NCBI GenBank assembly: GCA_017979445.1
Contig: CM030716.1
Span: 9,299,974-9,363,973 of the forward strand
From: Akebia trifoliata
Taxonomy: Eukaryota > Streptophyta > Magnoliopsida > Ranunculales > Lardizabalaceae
DNA: 64,000 bases
Direction of reading: 5' to 3'
The position numbers were made by a program, and so were the translations under genes. The first letter of the stretch is position 1. The number at the start of each line of letters is the position of its first letter. Shown in pieces: positions 51,420 to 63,504 of this stretch. Below the pieces are notes generated by a model that saw nothing but the letters and a program-made list of their open reading frames with translations, had not been told where the DNA came from and did not search any database.

Positions 51420-52676
51420 CAAACACTAACACAAAACCCCATGTTAGATCCCGAGGCACTTGGTGGCGCCTTGAAATTTTGACATGGTCTCCTCTATTTA
51501 TGTTAGCATTCCAAGGCGTTTAACCTGCATCTAATAAACGACATACAAAATCCTGCATATATACATACAAAATATAATACTAGCGGAAGCCTATATACAT
51601 ATAATAATGTACGAAAATAAAAGTGTGGAAGAAGAAGTTTATATACATGACTATAGAGAAATTCCTCATTCTAACAAAATTTCTAACGCTCTAAACCAAA
51701 ATTTTTATTACTATCAAGATAAACTGATACCACTAGGGGATACAGCCCCAGTACTCACCAGGTAACAGACTATGATCGTCTATCTAACCTACCAGATAAT
51801 CCTCACTCATGTTCTACACCTGTCTCGTCAAGCTTCGGATCTGAAACTAAAAAAATAAAAAACAAAAGAGTAAGTAACAATGGTTACCCAATAGGGAGAC
51901 AAACACTTTTTGCCAATTACCTCTCCTAACATTAATAAATAACCATACTAAATCATTTTAATATATGCAAAATTTTACAAAAGAAATTACGATTAACTGG
52001 TACATATAATCAAGGATGAGCAACTAAACATTGTAAAACTTACATTACATCTATCAGCAGTACTCACTATGACATTTTCTTTTTATACAAATCTAATTGA
52101 CTAAATGAAAATATTAAACATGCATTTCATTTTAGATATCCAAATAATGCAACATGTACATAATACACAATGGTGGAGTAGTGGAATTAGAGAGTTGGGA
52201 TTCACGACTAAATTATTTCTGATCGGGACATGATGTTACAATTTTTTATTGACTTTTACTTCCTGATTTTATGGCCGATCGTTGTACTTACCGCATTTGG
52301 TTGACTATTTATCCAGCTCAAGCTTGCCGTTTGATGTGACCATAAGCAATTGGTCTTTTTCGATGTGTTAAAACATTCGACTATTATAGATTGTTAATGA
52401 TCACTAACTAATCATTTTCGTCTATGCCTATCAGGCATGCATGTGATTCCCAAATATGCAAATAATTCTTGTACAACCAGCTTTACATTATAAGTTTGCT
52501 GGTAAAGGTAGAGAGAAATAAATCCGAATTCTAGTTGTAACTCCACTTTCATACGCATCTCATACCACTTATGAACTTGGTGGTCCCTACCGTACATCGT
52601 AGGATAGTTCACTACTCCGGATGATATGACGCACTATCCCTTCAGGCATTTACAGGTTCTTTAATAACTTACAAAA

Positions 52677-52690
<14 letters not shown>
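51420..52690 (-). repeat. Gypsy LTR relic, related to 10283-11510
   Basis: Shared words in the same orientation: TGACTATTTATCC, GACCATAAG, TACATC-TAGGATAGT, CACTCCGGA and the run into a TA microsatellite after ACAAAAT(A/T)ACT. TGGTATCAG on the minus strand at about 51730 may be a PBS or chance. Interrupted rightwards by three MITEs. No internal domains nearby. Confidence 0.55.

Positions 52691-52746
<56 letters not shown>
52681..52746. repeat. TA microsatellite
   Basis: More than 30 TA units directly before MITE copy 3, at the site homologous to 11491-11523. Confidence 0.97.
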
Positions 52747-52749
<3 letters not shown>

Positions 52750-53101
52750 GGGGCGATCAAGGGCCAACTTTTTGGCAAAACATTTTTCAAAACATGAGTT
52801 AAAGATTTTGGAATGGGCTGATTTTTGGTGAGGATGATCTCTACGGTGAAGAGATCTTCATCACCAAAAATCAGTCCATTCCAAAACTTCTAACCCCATC
52901 AAAAACAGTTTACAAAAAATGGACAGTCCACGATTTTTTAGCTTATAAACATGGGTTAGAAGTTTTGGAATGGTCTGATTTTTGGTGAGGATGATCTACT
53001 CACCGTAAAAATCATCCTCACCAAAAATCAGCCCATTCCAAAATCTCTAACTCATGTTTTGATAAATGTTTTGCCAAAAAGTTTGCCATTGATCGCTACC
53101 C
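52747..53101. mobile_element. Twin-hairpin MITE, copy 3
   Basis: Ends GGGGGGCGATCAAGGGCCAA / TGATCGCTACCC, subterminal TTTTTGGCAAAACATTTTTC inverted at the other end. Same two-hairpin core as copies 2, 4 and 5 (GGAATGGGCTGATTTTTGGT). Confidence 0.85.

Positions 53102-53153
<52 letters not shown>
53102..53153. repeat. TA microsatellite between two MITEs
   Basis: TA run with two phase slips, joining copy 3 and copy 4. Confidence 0.95.
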
Positions 53154-53533
53154 GGGTCTCATTCCCCACCCTAAGCTTTACCCTAAACTTTAACAAATGT
53201 GTTTTGTCCTACATGGGTTAGAAGTCTTGAATGGGCTGATTTTTGGTAAGGATGATCTCTATGGTCAGGAGATCATCATCACCAGAAATCAGCTCATTCC
53301 AAAACTTCTAACACCATAAAAAATGGTTTACAAAAAATGGACGATCCACGATTTTTCAACTTGTAAACATGGGGCTAAAAAATTTGGAATGCGCTGATTT
53401 TTGGTAAAGATGATCTTCTCATCATATAGATCATCCTCACCAAAAATCAGCCCATTCCAAAACTTCTAACCCATGAAAGACAAAACACATTTGTTAAAGT
53501 GTAGGGTAAAGCTTAGGGTGTTGAACATTTCCC
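53154..53533. mobile_element. Twin-hairpin MITE, copy 4
   Basis: Same end type as copy 2: GGGTCTCATTCCCCACCCTA / TTAGGGTGTTGAACATTTCCC. Two hairpins and the GGACGATCCACGATTTTTCA spacer. Confidence 0.85.
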
Positions 53534-53565
53534 ATATATACATATGTATATATACATATGTGTAT

Positions 53566-53932
53566 GGGTAGCGTTCAATGGCTAACTTTTTGGCAAACTT
53601 TTTTGGCAAAATATTTTTCAAAACATGAGTTAGAAGTTTTGGAATTGGCTGATTTTTGGTAAGGATGATCTCTACGGTGAGAAGATCATCCTCACCAAAA
53701 ATCAGCCCATTCCAAAACTTCTAACCCATGTTTACAAGTTAAAAAATTGTGGACCGTTTATTTTTTGTAAACTATTTTTGATGGGGTTAGAAGTTTTGGA
53801 ATGGGCTGATTTTTGGTGAGGATGATCTCCTCACCGTAGAGATCATCCTCACCAAAAATTAGCTCATTCCAAAACTTCTAACTTATGTTTTCAAAAATGT
53901 TTTGTCAAAAAGTTGGCCTTGAACGTGACCCC
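53566..53932. mobile_element. Twin-hairpin MITE, copy 5
   Basis: End type of copy 3: GGGTAGCGTTCAATGGCTAA / TTGGCCTTGAACGTGACCCC. Its core lies in the opposite orientation to the others: the spacer reads TTGTGGACCGTTTATTTTTT. Confidence 0.85.
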
Positions 53933-54731
53933 ATATATATAAATCTTTAATTTAGAAATTTCACATTTTTTTGAAAATTTTCAATTTGGGAGTTTTGCAT
54001 TTTTCTTATATAGAAATTTCATATTCATAGAAATTTATGACTTTCTAATTCGAAAATTTCATGTGTCTATTTTGAAAAATTCATATTTGCAAATTTCTAA
54101 TTTGGAAAATTTCATATTCCTAATTTGAAATTTTCATAAATTGCCAATTGAAAATTCTCACATTCATAATTTTCTAATTTGGAAAATTTTCATAAATTCC
54201 TATTTTATCTGATTAGGAAAATATTTGCATGTTGATTTTTAATTGAAAAATATCGCCACGTGAACTTTAGAACATGGGATGAAATTAGGTCTTTTTCAAA
54301 GTTTTTCTTCTTTATGCGAAATTTAATGAATCATTAAATATTTGAGAAAATTTTAAATTTAAGATTCGTTAAAAAATCTGATATAAATTGATGATGTTTG
54401 GACCCTAATTTGACTTTAGTCTTTGTATGTTGACCAGAGGATAGTTTTGAATCGTAATAGAGACTGATCATCTCGATTGGGTGGGTTCAGTGCCTAATAC
54501 CTTTTGAAACCCGTAATTTGACCCCTTACCCATTTCTCTTATTCGTAGATCGATCCGGATCCATTTTAAAGTTATTTTTTATTCCTAAACCTAAATATTG
54601 TTGCCTATTCCCAATTCTCAGAGAATCTCCCATTTACCAATTGGATTTTTTTTACTATTTAATAAAAAAGGGTTGAAGCGATTTCAACAAATCCTTCATC
54701 TATTCTAGTTATTTTAATCCCTAACATGACA
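53933..54731. other. AT-rich intergenic stretch
   Basis: Repeated AATTTGGAAAATTTCATA-like words (53950-54200) form a weak low-complexity block. Nothing coding. Confidence 0.5.
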
Positions 54732-56317
54732 TTAACTTTTCATAAATCCTTCATTTGTTCTAGATATTGTAATCCCTAACATGACATCAACTTTTCCTAA
54801 ATCCTTCATCTCAAATTTGCAATTTAGAAAAGATTTAGTTTCCTCAATTATTCTCAAATTTGTTCCCAAAATCAGCATATCATCTATGTATAAGCAAATG
54901 ATTACACCAGTTTTGCCACTAAATTTACTATTCACGCACCTATCACTATCATTAAAAATATATCCACTAGATTTTAGTATAGAATCAAACTTCTCATGCC
55001 ATTGTTTAAGTGTTTGTTCCATATAAATTTATTCTTCTAAATCACTATTTAAAAATGTCATTTTCACATCCATTTGGTGAACAACTAGTTTGTAAATCGA
55101 CGCTAAGGCTATTAATACTCTAATAGTAGCAATCATAGTAATTAAAGAATATGTGTCAAAGTAATCTATACCTTCCTTCTGTCTAAATACTTTGACGACC
55201 AACCTCACTTTAAACTTATCTATTGACCCTTCTGATCTTATTTTCTTTTTAAATACCCATTTGCATTCAATAGGTTTGGTGCCTTGGGGTAACTCCACTA
55301 ATTCTCAAATATGATTTAACATGTTTGACTATAATTCACTGTTAATGACTTCTTTCCAAAAAAAATAACATCAAGAGATGTCACTGCTTCTTAATAAGAT
55401 AACGGATCATTATCTATTAAATAAACATAGAAATCATTTCCTAGATTGATTTCTTTTCTAATTCTTTTACTCCTTCTAGGTTTTATTTCTTCTACAACCT
55501 CATTAAGACCTATCTCTTTAAGAAAAGATTCAAGAATTGGTGTTTCTCCTTCTTTCACCATTTTTCCTTTATAATTAGAGCTTAAAAAAGCTTTAACATT
55601 CATTAGAAAAATATCCTCAAAAAATTTTATTTCCCTAACTTCAATGATGACATTGCTATCAACATCATCTTTATTAGATCTTAGTGTTAAGAATCTATAT
55701 AAAAGTACTATTTCAGAGTATCCTAAAAATATACAATCAATTATTTTAGGTCTTATCTTCCTTTTTTTGGTTTCTGAGAGTCTTATTTTACATAGATACC
55801 TTCACACTTTTAGGTAACCTAAGTCAAGTACATAGCCTCACCATGTGAAAACTAAAAAATTTGACAAGAAAATTCAACGGGCCAAAGCCCACAAATTTTA
55901 AAAAGCTAATTTTGACGACCTATATCCATAGAAAATTTTTATGATCCCCAATTCGACAACTTAGAGCCATCAAATTTCTCCTATCCTTCATTAATTTAAG
56001 GGTTTCAATCAATGAAAATTTTGACTCCTTGGTCTGTCAAATTTTGTAAAATTCAATGGTCTTGGACTATCAAATATAGGTTTTTTTCACGTTGTGCCTT
56101 TCCAAAGCTCATAAGGAGTTTTTTCTAATTTTCTATGAGATATTCTATTAGTAATGTGACATGCAGTCAAAATAACCTCTCCCCACATGTTACTGGGCAT
56201 TCCAGAGTTTATAAGTAATGCATTTAACATTTCCTTAAGAGATCTTACTGAAGTCGGAATATGCCTACTAGGGAGATTTGTCAAGTGTTCATTATGGCAC
56301 TTCTGACTTTCGTTCAA
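54732..56317 (-). mobile_element. Decayed minus-strand Ty1/copia pol
   Basis: Read right to left: integrase (56087-56317: RSLKEMLNALLINSGMPSNM, ACHITNRI, KTPYELWKG), linker 55391-55800 (RRSKRIRKE, IDCIFLGYSE), RT 55029-55298 (IECKWVFKKKIRSEGSIDKF, HQMDVKMTFLNSDLEE) and 54732-55022 (QTLKQWHEKFDSIL, catalytic CLYIDDMLILG at about 54880). A 258-bp CACTA-like MITE interrupts the integrase at 55839-56096. No LTRs identified, RNase H missing. Confidence 0.82.
55836..56099. mobile_element. CACTA-like MITE with 3-bp target duplication
   Basis: Element 55839-56096 with tips CACCATGTGAAAACT and, inverted, CACAACGTGAAAAAAAC, flanked by CCT on both sides (55836-55838 and 56097-56099). Removing it rejoins copia integrase from LWKG to the following KIRLSETKKRK stretch. 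Inner words AAATTTGTGGGCTTTGGCCC and GACAGACCAAGG are shared with 62082-62314 in the opposite orientation. Confidence 0.75.
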
Positions 56318-57829
56318 CTTTTTTACTTCTTCTGAACTTTCCTTTCAACTCAATGACTTTTCTTTTTTGAATTTTGACTCTTTTTTTAAAACTTTTTTTT
56401 TTTTGACTTTTTGACTTTTTCATTTTTTTTTTTTCAATTCAAATTTTTTTGTCATTCCTTTTTTGCTTGGTTGTGGCCGAAAGGGGCATAAAGCCAAATG
56501 GCGTTTCCACTTGTTGTCAATAACCTAAAGAGGTTTTGCTTGGCCGTTTTCTCTCAAGGGACAATGCCATATTGGCTTCGTTGTTTCTCATAAAAAGCCT
56601 ATAAAAGCTTTGCTTGGTCGTTCCTCCATAAGGGCAAAGTGTTTTATGCCCTTTACCAACCCGAGAACAATGCTCTTCTTTCTCATTGTTCGATCGAGAA
56701 AAGCTCATTCTTTCCTTACCACGATTTCACTTGTGGTTCCTCTAGCCATTTCATCCACTTCCAACCATGTTATTTTCATCGGATTTCAATTTTCTCACGA
56801 CTTGACCTCGATATTGAGTACAAATGTCGAGGATCACAATTTTTGAATAGTTCGAATTGGTTTCTTGAGTGGTTCTTTTGAGTAAACGAAGCTTCGAATT
56901 CAAATTTCTCGCTAAAGGTATGATTTTCTTGATTTTTGTCTAAATTTTCTTATTTTGAGTTTGAATTTGAATAGATTGATGTGGAATTGATGAGATGATT
57001 TGGTAATTGATGGGGGGTTTGGTAGAATTTGATGAATTTCGACAGATTTGAGTATGTTCGGGGTATTAGATGTCAAAATTAGGGGTGGATCTTGACGAAA
57101 TTGACTTGGGGTAGAGGATGAATTAATGTTAATTGGGTGGATTTATGTGGATTGGGTTGATAGGTTTAGGTTCAAATTGGAAGAAATTGGGTTTCAAGTT
57201 AATTTCGGGATTTTTTTGGGATGGTTTTAAATTCTAGTTTTTTCAAGAATTGGTCGGATTTTTGGTTTAGGTGGATGAAATGAGTTGATTGAAATTGAAT
57301 GGGTTATGTCTGGGAAATTGGATTTGGCTATTGGTGGGGCATTTAGGTTGTATTTAATTTTTCTTGTCACATGGTCCGTAAAATGCCTAAACGGGAGCAA
57401 AATTGAAATTTTGGATTTTGACGGGCCGAATAGGTTTGGGGCATGGGTTGACTTTCGATTTTTTTTTGGATTTTGAATTTTTTTTTTTTTTTTGACTTTT
57501 TTTAATATTGTATGTATTTTTGCCTTTTTTTAAGGGCATTTTCGATACAAAAACCATTTTCCACGTTAACAAATCCATCATTATAATAGTAAAGACTCAA
57601 AGGTGGCATGTGTGAACACGTATGTATTACAAGGGTCTATTTGTAATTTAAAAAAATTAATTAAGTGATTTTTTAAGATTACATATTAATTAAAAATGAT
57701 ACTTTTGTAACTTTGAAAATTAACCCAATGTGATTATAGGTCCGTACAATTTTCTTGATTTTTGACCAAAATGGCTCTAATTATATTAAATTTAAATATA
57801 AATGTGAGGGCATTTATGATCACTCAAAT
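56318..57829. other. Low-complexity and unassigned intergenic DNA
   Basis: 56330-56460 is T-rich with repeated TTTTTGACTTTTTGAC. 56460-56900 has higher GC and repeated phrases (AAGCC-ATAAAG, GGGCAAAGTG) of unknown origin. 56890-57480 is G/T-rich with GATTGGGTTGAT words, again ending in a T-run with TTTGACTTTTT. No gene recognised. Confidence 0.5.
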
Positions 57830-60420
57830 TTTAGGTTTTTAGCAGGGTCAAAAGCCGTTGCAAATGCCAAAAAACCACCACCACATCAATAATGATGGCC
57901 AAAGGAAATGCCACTATTGATAGTGCGGCTAAAAGCAATATGACCGCTGCTAATGATTCTATTACTACAATTATATGTACAATTTGAGGCCTATAGTGGT
58001 GGGCTAATAAGTTTTTTTTTTTTTTTCTTCTATTTTAAAATTATTTGTAATTAAATACCTAATTTTATACAATCTATTAATTAAACACAATGAGTTAATA
58101 AACAACAAATGATAACAACAAAATATGAGCAATACCTATTCCATTTCTCACATAACAAAATAATAAGTCAAATTAATAAAAAGACAAGTATAACAAAATA
58201 GTAAGTCAATTGAACTAAGAGTCAAGTCTTATAAATTCATGTCTGTTACTCAAAAAACAAAAATTATCTATCATGATTGTGGTTGTGGGCATTGATCACT
58301 GTTGGGCTAATTGTGCTGCTCATCAATCTACAATTTGTATACATTAATTAAATTAGTCATACCAATCAATATTTATTATTATCAAAATATTTTAAAACAC
58401 AACATATTCAATTATCAGTGAGAATTTACCTTTTTTATTAGGGCAATGACCAATTCCTTGAGTCTTTCCACCTCAGCATCTCTCTCAATCTATTATAATT
58501 CCAAAGACTCCAGTTTCTCCTTCAACTTATGTACCTCAACAGAACCGCTAGAGGAATTTTTGAAAGATGATATAAATAATTTGCTAAGAGTCAGGCCCAG
58601 GCCAATACCATGAGCACTACCATGTCTATCAGGACCCAAAACCTGAGAGAATACATCATTTCGACATGTAATATCTTAAGAGCCTTTTGGTAATTTACTC
58701 AAAAGTTTCTTTATCTTATCCTGCAAAATATTAAAAAAATTCTTAGTACCTTCAAATTCAAATATTACAACAAATAAAATAAAAACATGTTGTTGGGGTA
58801 CTAACAGACACAAATACAAATTTCCAAGTGATCCCAATTACATTAACCAAATCATGATTATATGTCCTCCAAATTGTATGGTACATCAAGTAAATCCTTT
58901 TACACATGAAGTAACAAAAACAAACACAGGTCTTAACCTAGTTTAAATGTTTACATGAACCAATACAAAGTACAAACATCACAACAACTTATAATTCAAA
59001 ACTTGATTTATTATAAGTTTTCCACTCAAAACATATAATGTGGTCCAACTCCCAATTTGAATCTATTACAAGAACTAAAATAATGTGGTCCAACTCTTGT
59101 CAGAAATTATATGTCCACATGTTGGTCCTAAAAAACATATAAATGAGAGTCTTTTGGAAGGAAATTTAAAGCTTGAGTGATCTTTTAATCCCATAAGAAG
59201 AAATCAATCAGATTAAGCCAATTGTGAAGTCTAAGATTAGGTCCAAAGGCTTTACTTTGTTCCATCATCTGAATATGAAAATATAAGTTATAATAGCTAG
59301 ACCAATTAAGCCAAAAATGCTCTTCTTTCACTCAACAAGTGAAAAAAAAATAGATAATTTCACATCAAAATACTTATTGTTCAAACCTACAAACATAACA
59401 ACAACTAGAAAGTGAGAAGACCAATAATTAAATCCATTCTTCGTCTTCTAAAATGATATCATTTAAACCAAAATTTATATAAATTCATTGGCTCTTGTTA
59501 ATATTTGATGATTCAAATGTCAAATCTCATGGTTTAATCAGATATTTGATTTCAATCAAAGAAAATGCCAGGATATTTAATGCACTACAAGTATAGAGAG
59601 GGGTTGTATTTTAGGTTACAAGCATAAACCCACTTCAAAAAGGGAAACATAACCAACATATAAATAAGCCAACAATTTTCTCCTTCGTGGACAAATCATT
59701 GGGCTTGTGTGTCATGAGAAATAATACTACTCGACTTGGCTCAGTATTCATTGAACTCTTCAATTTCTATATGCATCACATTAAGACAATAACAACAAGA
59801 TTAGTTTACAATAGAAATAATTGGACACATAATTGATAGACAACATAACAAAAAAATATATGTATACCTCATCATATCTCATACAAGCTATACTCTTCAT
59901 CCCAATCATATAGGTCATTGTATTGTTCGTTGAGCACGATTTGCCTTATTTCTATGACTTCAAGACTATACATTAAGTAATTTGTGAAAAGTTAAATATA
60001 TGAGATATAAAGTACCTTATAATTTGTTTACAATTTTTCATAAATCAATATATATATACAAATTTCAAATATAAAATGTACATGCCCCTCCTCTAAATTC
60101 TAAAAGGTCATAAGAAAATACCATTGAGCCTCCAAAACATCGGATGAACTATTGGGACATTGGATTGCATCATCTTTGTATTTATAATAGAATTTGATTT
60201 TAAACTTGCATTTATGATCTCTCCACTTCTTACCGATAGATTGTTATACAACTTGTTTAAGCGCGGGTAGGATCTTAAATTTAGTCTGCATCAAATAATC
60301 AATTGAAAATTATAGGGTCAAAATTGTTCAATGCTAAACTCATAAATTATCTGATATTATATTATAATTAATTTATACCAATGTTATCTACTATGCATTT
60401 TCTTTCACTGATTCTGGCAT
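57830..60420 (-). mobile_element. CACTA (En/Spm) element relic with TNP1-like gene
   Basis: 58440-58730 on the minus strand reads NDVFSQVLGPDRHGSAHGIG then LGLTLSKLF, followed by a Glu/Leu-rich coiled coil (EVERLKELVIALIKK). 60110-60290 reads QSIGKKWRDHKCKFKIKF. These are the conserved parts of the plant En/Spm Transposase_24 family. 57840-58005 contains GC-rich subterminal words (GCCGTTGCAAATGCC, GCGGCTAAAAGC, GACCGCTGCTAATG) typical of CACTA ends. Stops are present, and the TNPD-type transposase is not seen. Confidence 0.68.
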
Positions 60421-61847
60421 TGCATGCCAATCAAAGATGTTAAGGGAAACATATACTCATCGCGGGCCAATATACCTAAGTATCTTTGGAGGTTAGACAC
60501 ATACTTTCCTACAGGCTACCCATGGCTATCTCGTACTATTTCAAATCTTTCTCCTAACTTTATATTCTATAATGAAAGACATAGAATGTGGCCTCTTTTT
60601 CTCTTCAACTTTGTCTTCTCACCAGATGACCTTTATCCAGGTTCTATATGCAAGTTTTAAGTGAAACTAAAAAATGAATGAAATCAATCATTATAATAGT
60701 AAAGATAAGAAAACTTATTGAATTGTTACATATTTAGTTCTATATGCCTCACAAATAAAATAAAAAGAGTCATTAATATAAAAAAAGATTTCAAGTGGTT
60801 AACGTTTCCGCCTAAATCTTTTGAAATTATTGCATTGTATCTTTTTGCCTTCAAATTTAATGAAAAACTTTTCTATATAAGTATCACCCACTCTAATATT
60901 AAATGTTATTTGTTTGGTTCATTGTATGTTACCAACATAAAAAATGGGTATTATTAATTATAAAAGATTTGACGAGATGTAAAATCTTTTAAAATTAATG
61001 TCATAATTTTGTTGTCTTCCAATGTCATAAAAAAAATCCTATATAAACCCTAGTTGCTTCACCTGATGTAACATGAAGCATCTTATGTTTAGTGCATTGT
61101 TTTATTATTTTTCATCCATCTATTTGTTATTTCTTGTTGCAAATTAGCTTTGTGATGCATTTTTACTTCTCAATCCAAATACAGATCGTTGTTTATGGCA
61201 TTTCTGTTTAGTCAAAATATTGCCAAAAAATTATAGACGATACACGTATTTGGCAAGAGTCTGTGTTGTACAGTCCATGCCACCACAACATTTGTATCTG
61301 AAACAAACAAATTTTCCTTTAAGGTTGGGTGTAGAAACACAATGGAGCATAACTCAAGTACAGCAAAAGAGTTCATCAAAATGCAGAAGTTTGAAGACCA
61401 AAAAAACCAAAATTAGAATTTTGAAAATCAAATTGCAAGATTACTCTAGCAATTTAATGTCCAAATAGCTATATATAGCGATTTCAAAAAGCAAACAAAA
61501 GATTTTAAGGACATTTTTGTAATTTTTATATTATTTTTTTTATCTTGTCAACTCCCCTATGCATCAATAAATAGGGGAGTCATGTAGTTTAAAAGAAAGG
61601 AATTTTTGAAATAAGAGCATACACTATCAAAATTGTGACTTCAAAAGAGAATAAAGAAAAAAATAATAATTCATTCTCATACTTGTTTTCTATTTCCTAT
61701 AATTATTTAATTATTATATTGTGGATGACTTAAAATTTGGGTTCAAATCAGTTGACTTAAGTTGAGAGTAACAGAAATATATCAAATCCAAAGTGAATTA
61801 GATGTCAGATCTATATTTCAAAACATGAAAAAATATATCATATTCGA

Positions 61848-61900
61848 CGGCCCTAGCTAGGCCATCAAATTTCATATAATTCGACAAAGAAGTATTTCAA
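61848..61900. repeat. Tiny fragment of the CGTCAAATTT MITE family
   Basis: ATTCGACGGCCCTAGCTAGG and GCCATCAAATTTCATA match inner parts of 62082-62314. Confidence 0.5.
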
Positions 61901-62081
61901 AAAATATACAACAAGATACAATTTTAAAACATTTACGTAACTAGCTAGTTAAACTTGTTTGATTTTGTCTATATATTTTTGAAAATTTAAAGAATTTTTG
62001 TATGGTTCTTAAACTAAACTTACCCTTATATCCTTACACAAAAAAGTCATTTCTTATGTTTATTGGAAAGGGTTATTTATG

Positions 62082-62314
62082 CACAATGTGAAAAACCTAT
62101 ATTTGACAGTCCAAGGCCGTCGAATTTCATAAAAGCCCATAGACCGAAACCGTCAAATTAATGAAGGATGGCAGAAATTTGATGGCTATAAGCCGTCGAA
62201 TTGGGGAATATCTAAAATTTCAACAGCCATGGGACATCAAAATTCGATTTCTAAAATTTGTGGGCTTTGGCCCGTCAAATTCTCTTGTCAAAATTTTCAG
62301 TTTTCACATAATGA
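62082..62314. mobile_element. CACTA-like MITE of the CGTCAAATTT family
   Basis: Tips CACAATGTGAAAAACC and, inverted, CATTATGTGAAAACTG. Reverse-complement relative of 55839-56096. Contains GGCCGTCGAATTTCATAAAA, ATTAATGAAGGATGGCAGAA and TGGGCTTTGGCCCGTCAAAT. Confidence 0.75.
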
Positions 62315-63129
62315 CGTAAATCTATAGTATTGACCTTACAATTTTTACGTTTTGCATAATAATTTATTTAAAGGACTATATAATTCTGAGCATTTGTAAA
62401 TTTTAAAATTGTATATGTTTATATAAATTTCCTACAAATTTTGTCTTTTTTTTAAAATCTATTTTCACCTCATTTTTATATGACATTGATGGTCCCTACT
62501 CCAGATTAAGTAGGTGGTTATATCATATGTTGATAATTGTGGTAAAATTTTACCATCTATTAGCATCATGTATATCATGAAAATAGCAAAAAAGGAAACT
62601 CATTAAATGTTACATATTTGGTTCAATGCCTATTAAAACAAATTAAATAGACTATTAATAGAAAAAGATTTGGCAAGTTGTAAAATCTTTCAAAAATATT
62701 TTGAAGTTAATATATATCTTTAATTTAAAGAAAGTTTTTCAATGTAACCCTCACACCACCCCATTATTCAATTTCATTATGTCCCAAACAAAACAAAGGG
62801 GTATTATTAGTTGAGAAAATTTGACAAGTTGTAAAATCTTTTCCAAAAATCTCTATTATACCATAATTTTTTTTTGTCTTCAAATTTATGGGTGAAAAAT
62901 CCTATATAACCCCTCCACTTGATGTAGCATGAAGCATCTTATGATTTAGGGTATAACTTATCATTTTCCATCCCTTTTATAATTTTTCTTTCACTATTTT
63001 GGATTGATGATGTTTTTGTTATCAATCCAAATCCCGATCGTTGTTCTTGACATTTCTAATTCTCTTAACAAAATATTGCAAACAAGGGATACCCTTTGTT
63101 ATTAGAGTCATCCACAAGGGACATCAATC

Positions 63130-63405
63130 CCACTCTCAAGGAAGAGGTTGACATCCTAGGTATGTCAATTACAAGAAACTGGGTTTGGGATGATGCGATG
63201 TCTTTTTCTGCCTGGCCAACATTTCCTGCACTTGAATGCTTAAAAAACACGAGAAATATGTTGTTCAAGGTTGCCTGGTATAGGGGATGAGACCATTGTA
63301 TTTATTATGTTTGGTTGTACCGCTGTAGTCCCCAAATGGGTTGATAAATAAGGCATGGAACCATGCTGCAAGCTTGCGATGGAAGTTGGCTACTTTGAGT
63401 TTGTG
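63130..63405 (-). pseudogene. MED15-like piece C (part of exon 7)
   Basis: Residues [20 protein letters not shown] match [20 protein letters not shown] in exon 7 of gene A; DNA homology runs on through GGTTGTACCGCTG and GGTTGATAAA to CATGCTGCAAGCTTG. Frameshifts and a stop break it. No neighbouring exons are present, so it is a fragment. Confidence 0.85.
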
Positions 63406-63504
63406 AGCAAAAATCACCATGAAGCTAAAAAATTTGCTGCCATTTCTGCATTAAACAGTCAAACCTACTGTGTTGACATAAATTAAAAAACGTTATGATC
63501 ATGC

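Larger units (their letters stand above)
60715..63090. repeat. Direct duplication of ~480-540 bp flanking 1.4 kb
   Basis: 60715-61260 and 62610-63090 share TTACATATTTGGTTC-like starts, GACGAGATGTAAAATCTTTT / GACAAGTTGTAAAATCTTTT, ATCCTATATAAACCC / ATCCTATATAACCCC, GATGTA-CATGAAGCATCTTA and CAATCCAAAT-C-GATCGTTGTT. Each holds a TATA-like box. Between them lies the MITE at 62082-62314. They could be LTRs of an uncoded element or a plain segmental duplication. Confidence 0.65.

Noticed and set aside
51198..51422. Minus-strand 74-codon open frame
   Set aside because: No motif; lies in LTR-like sequence next to the 51420-52690 relic.
56463..56900. Possible host gene exon on the plus strand (78-80 codon open frames)
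   Set aside because: No recognisable family, no convincing splice or start context, and internally repeated phrases.
60424..60957. Two plus-strand open frames of about 80 codons
   Set aside because: AT-rich, no recognised motif, and the second falls in the duplicated non-coding segment.
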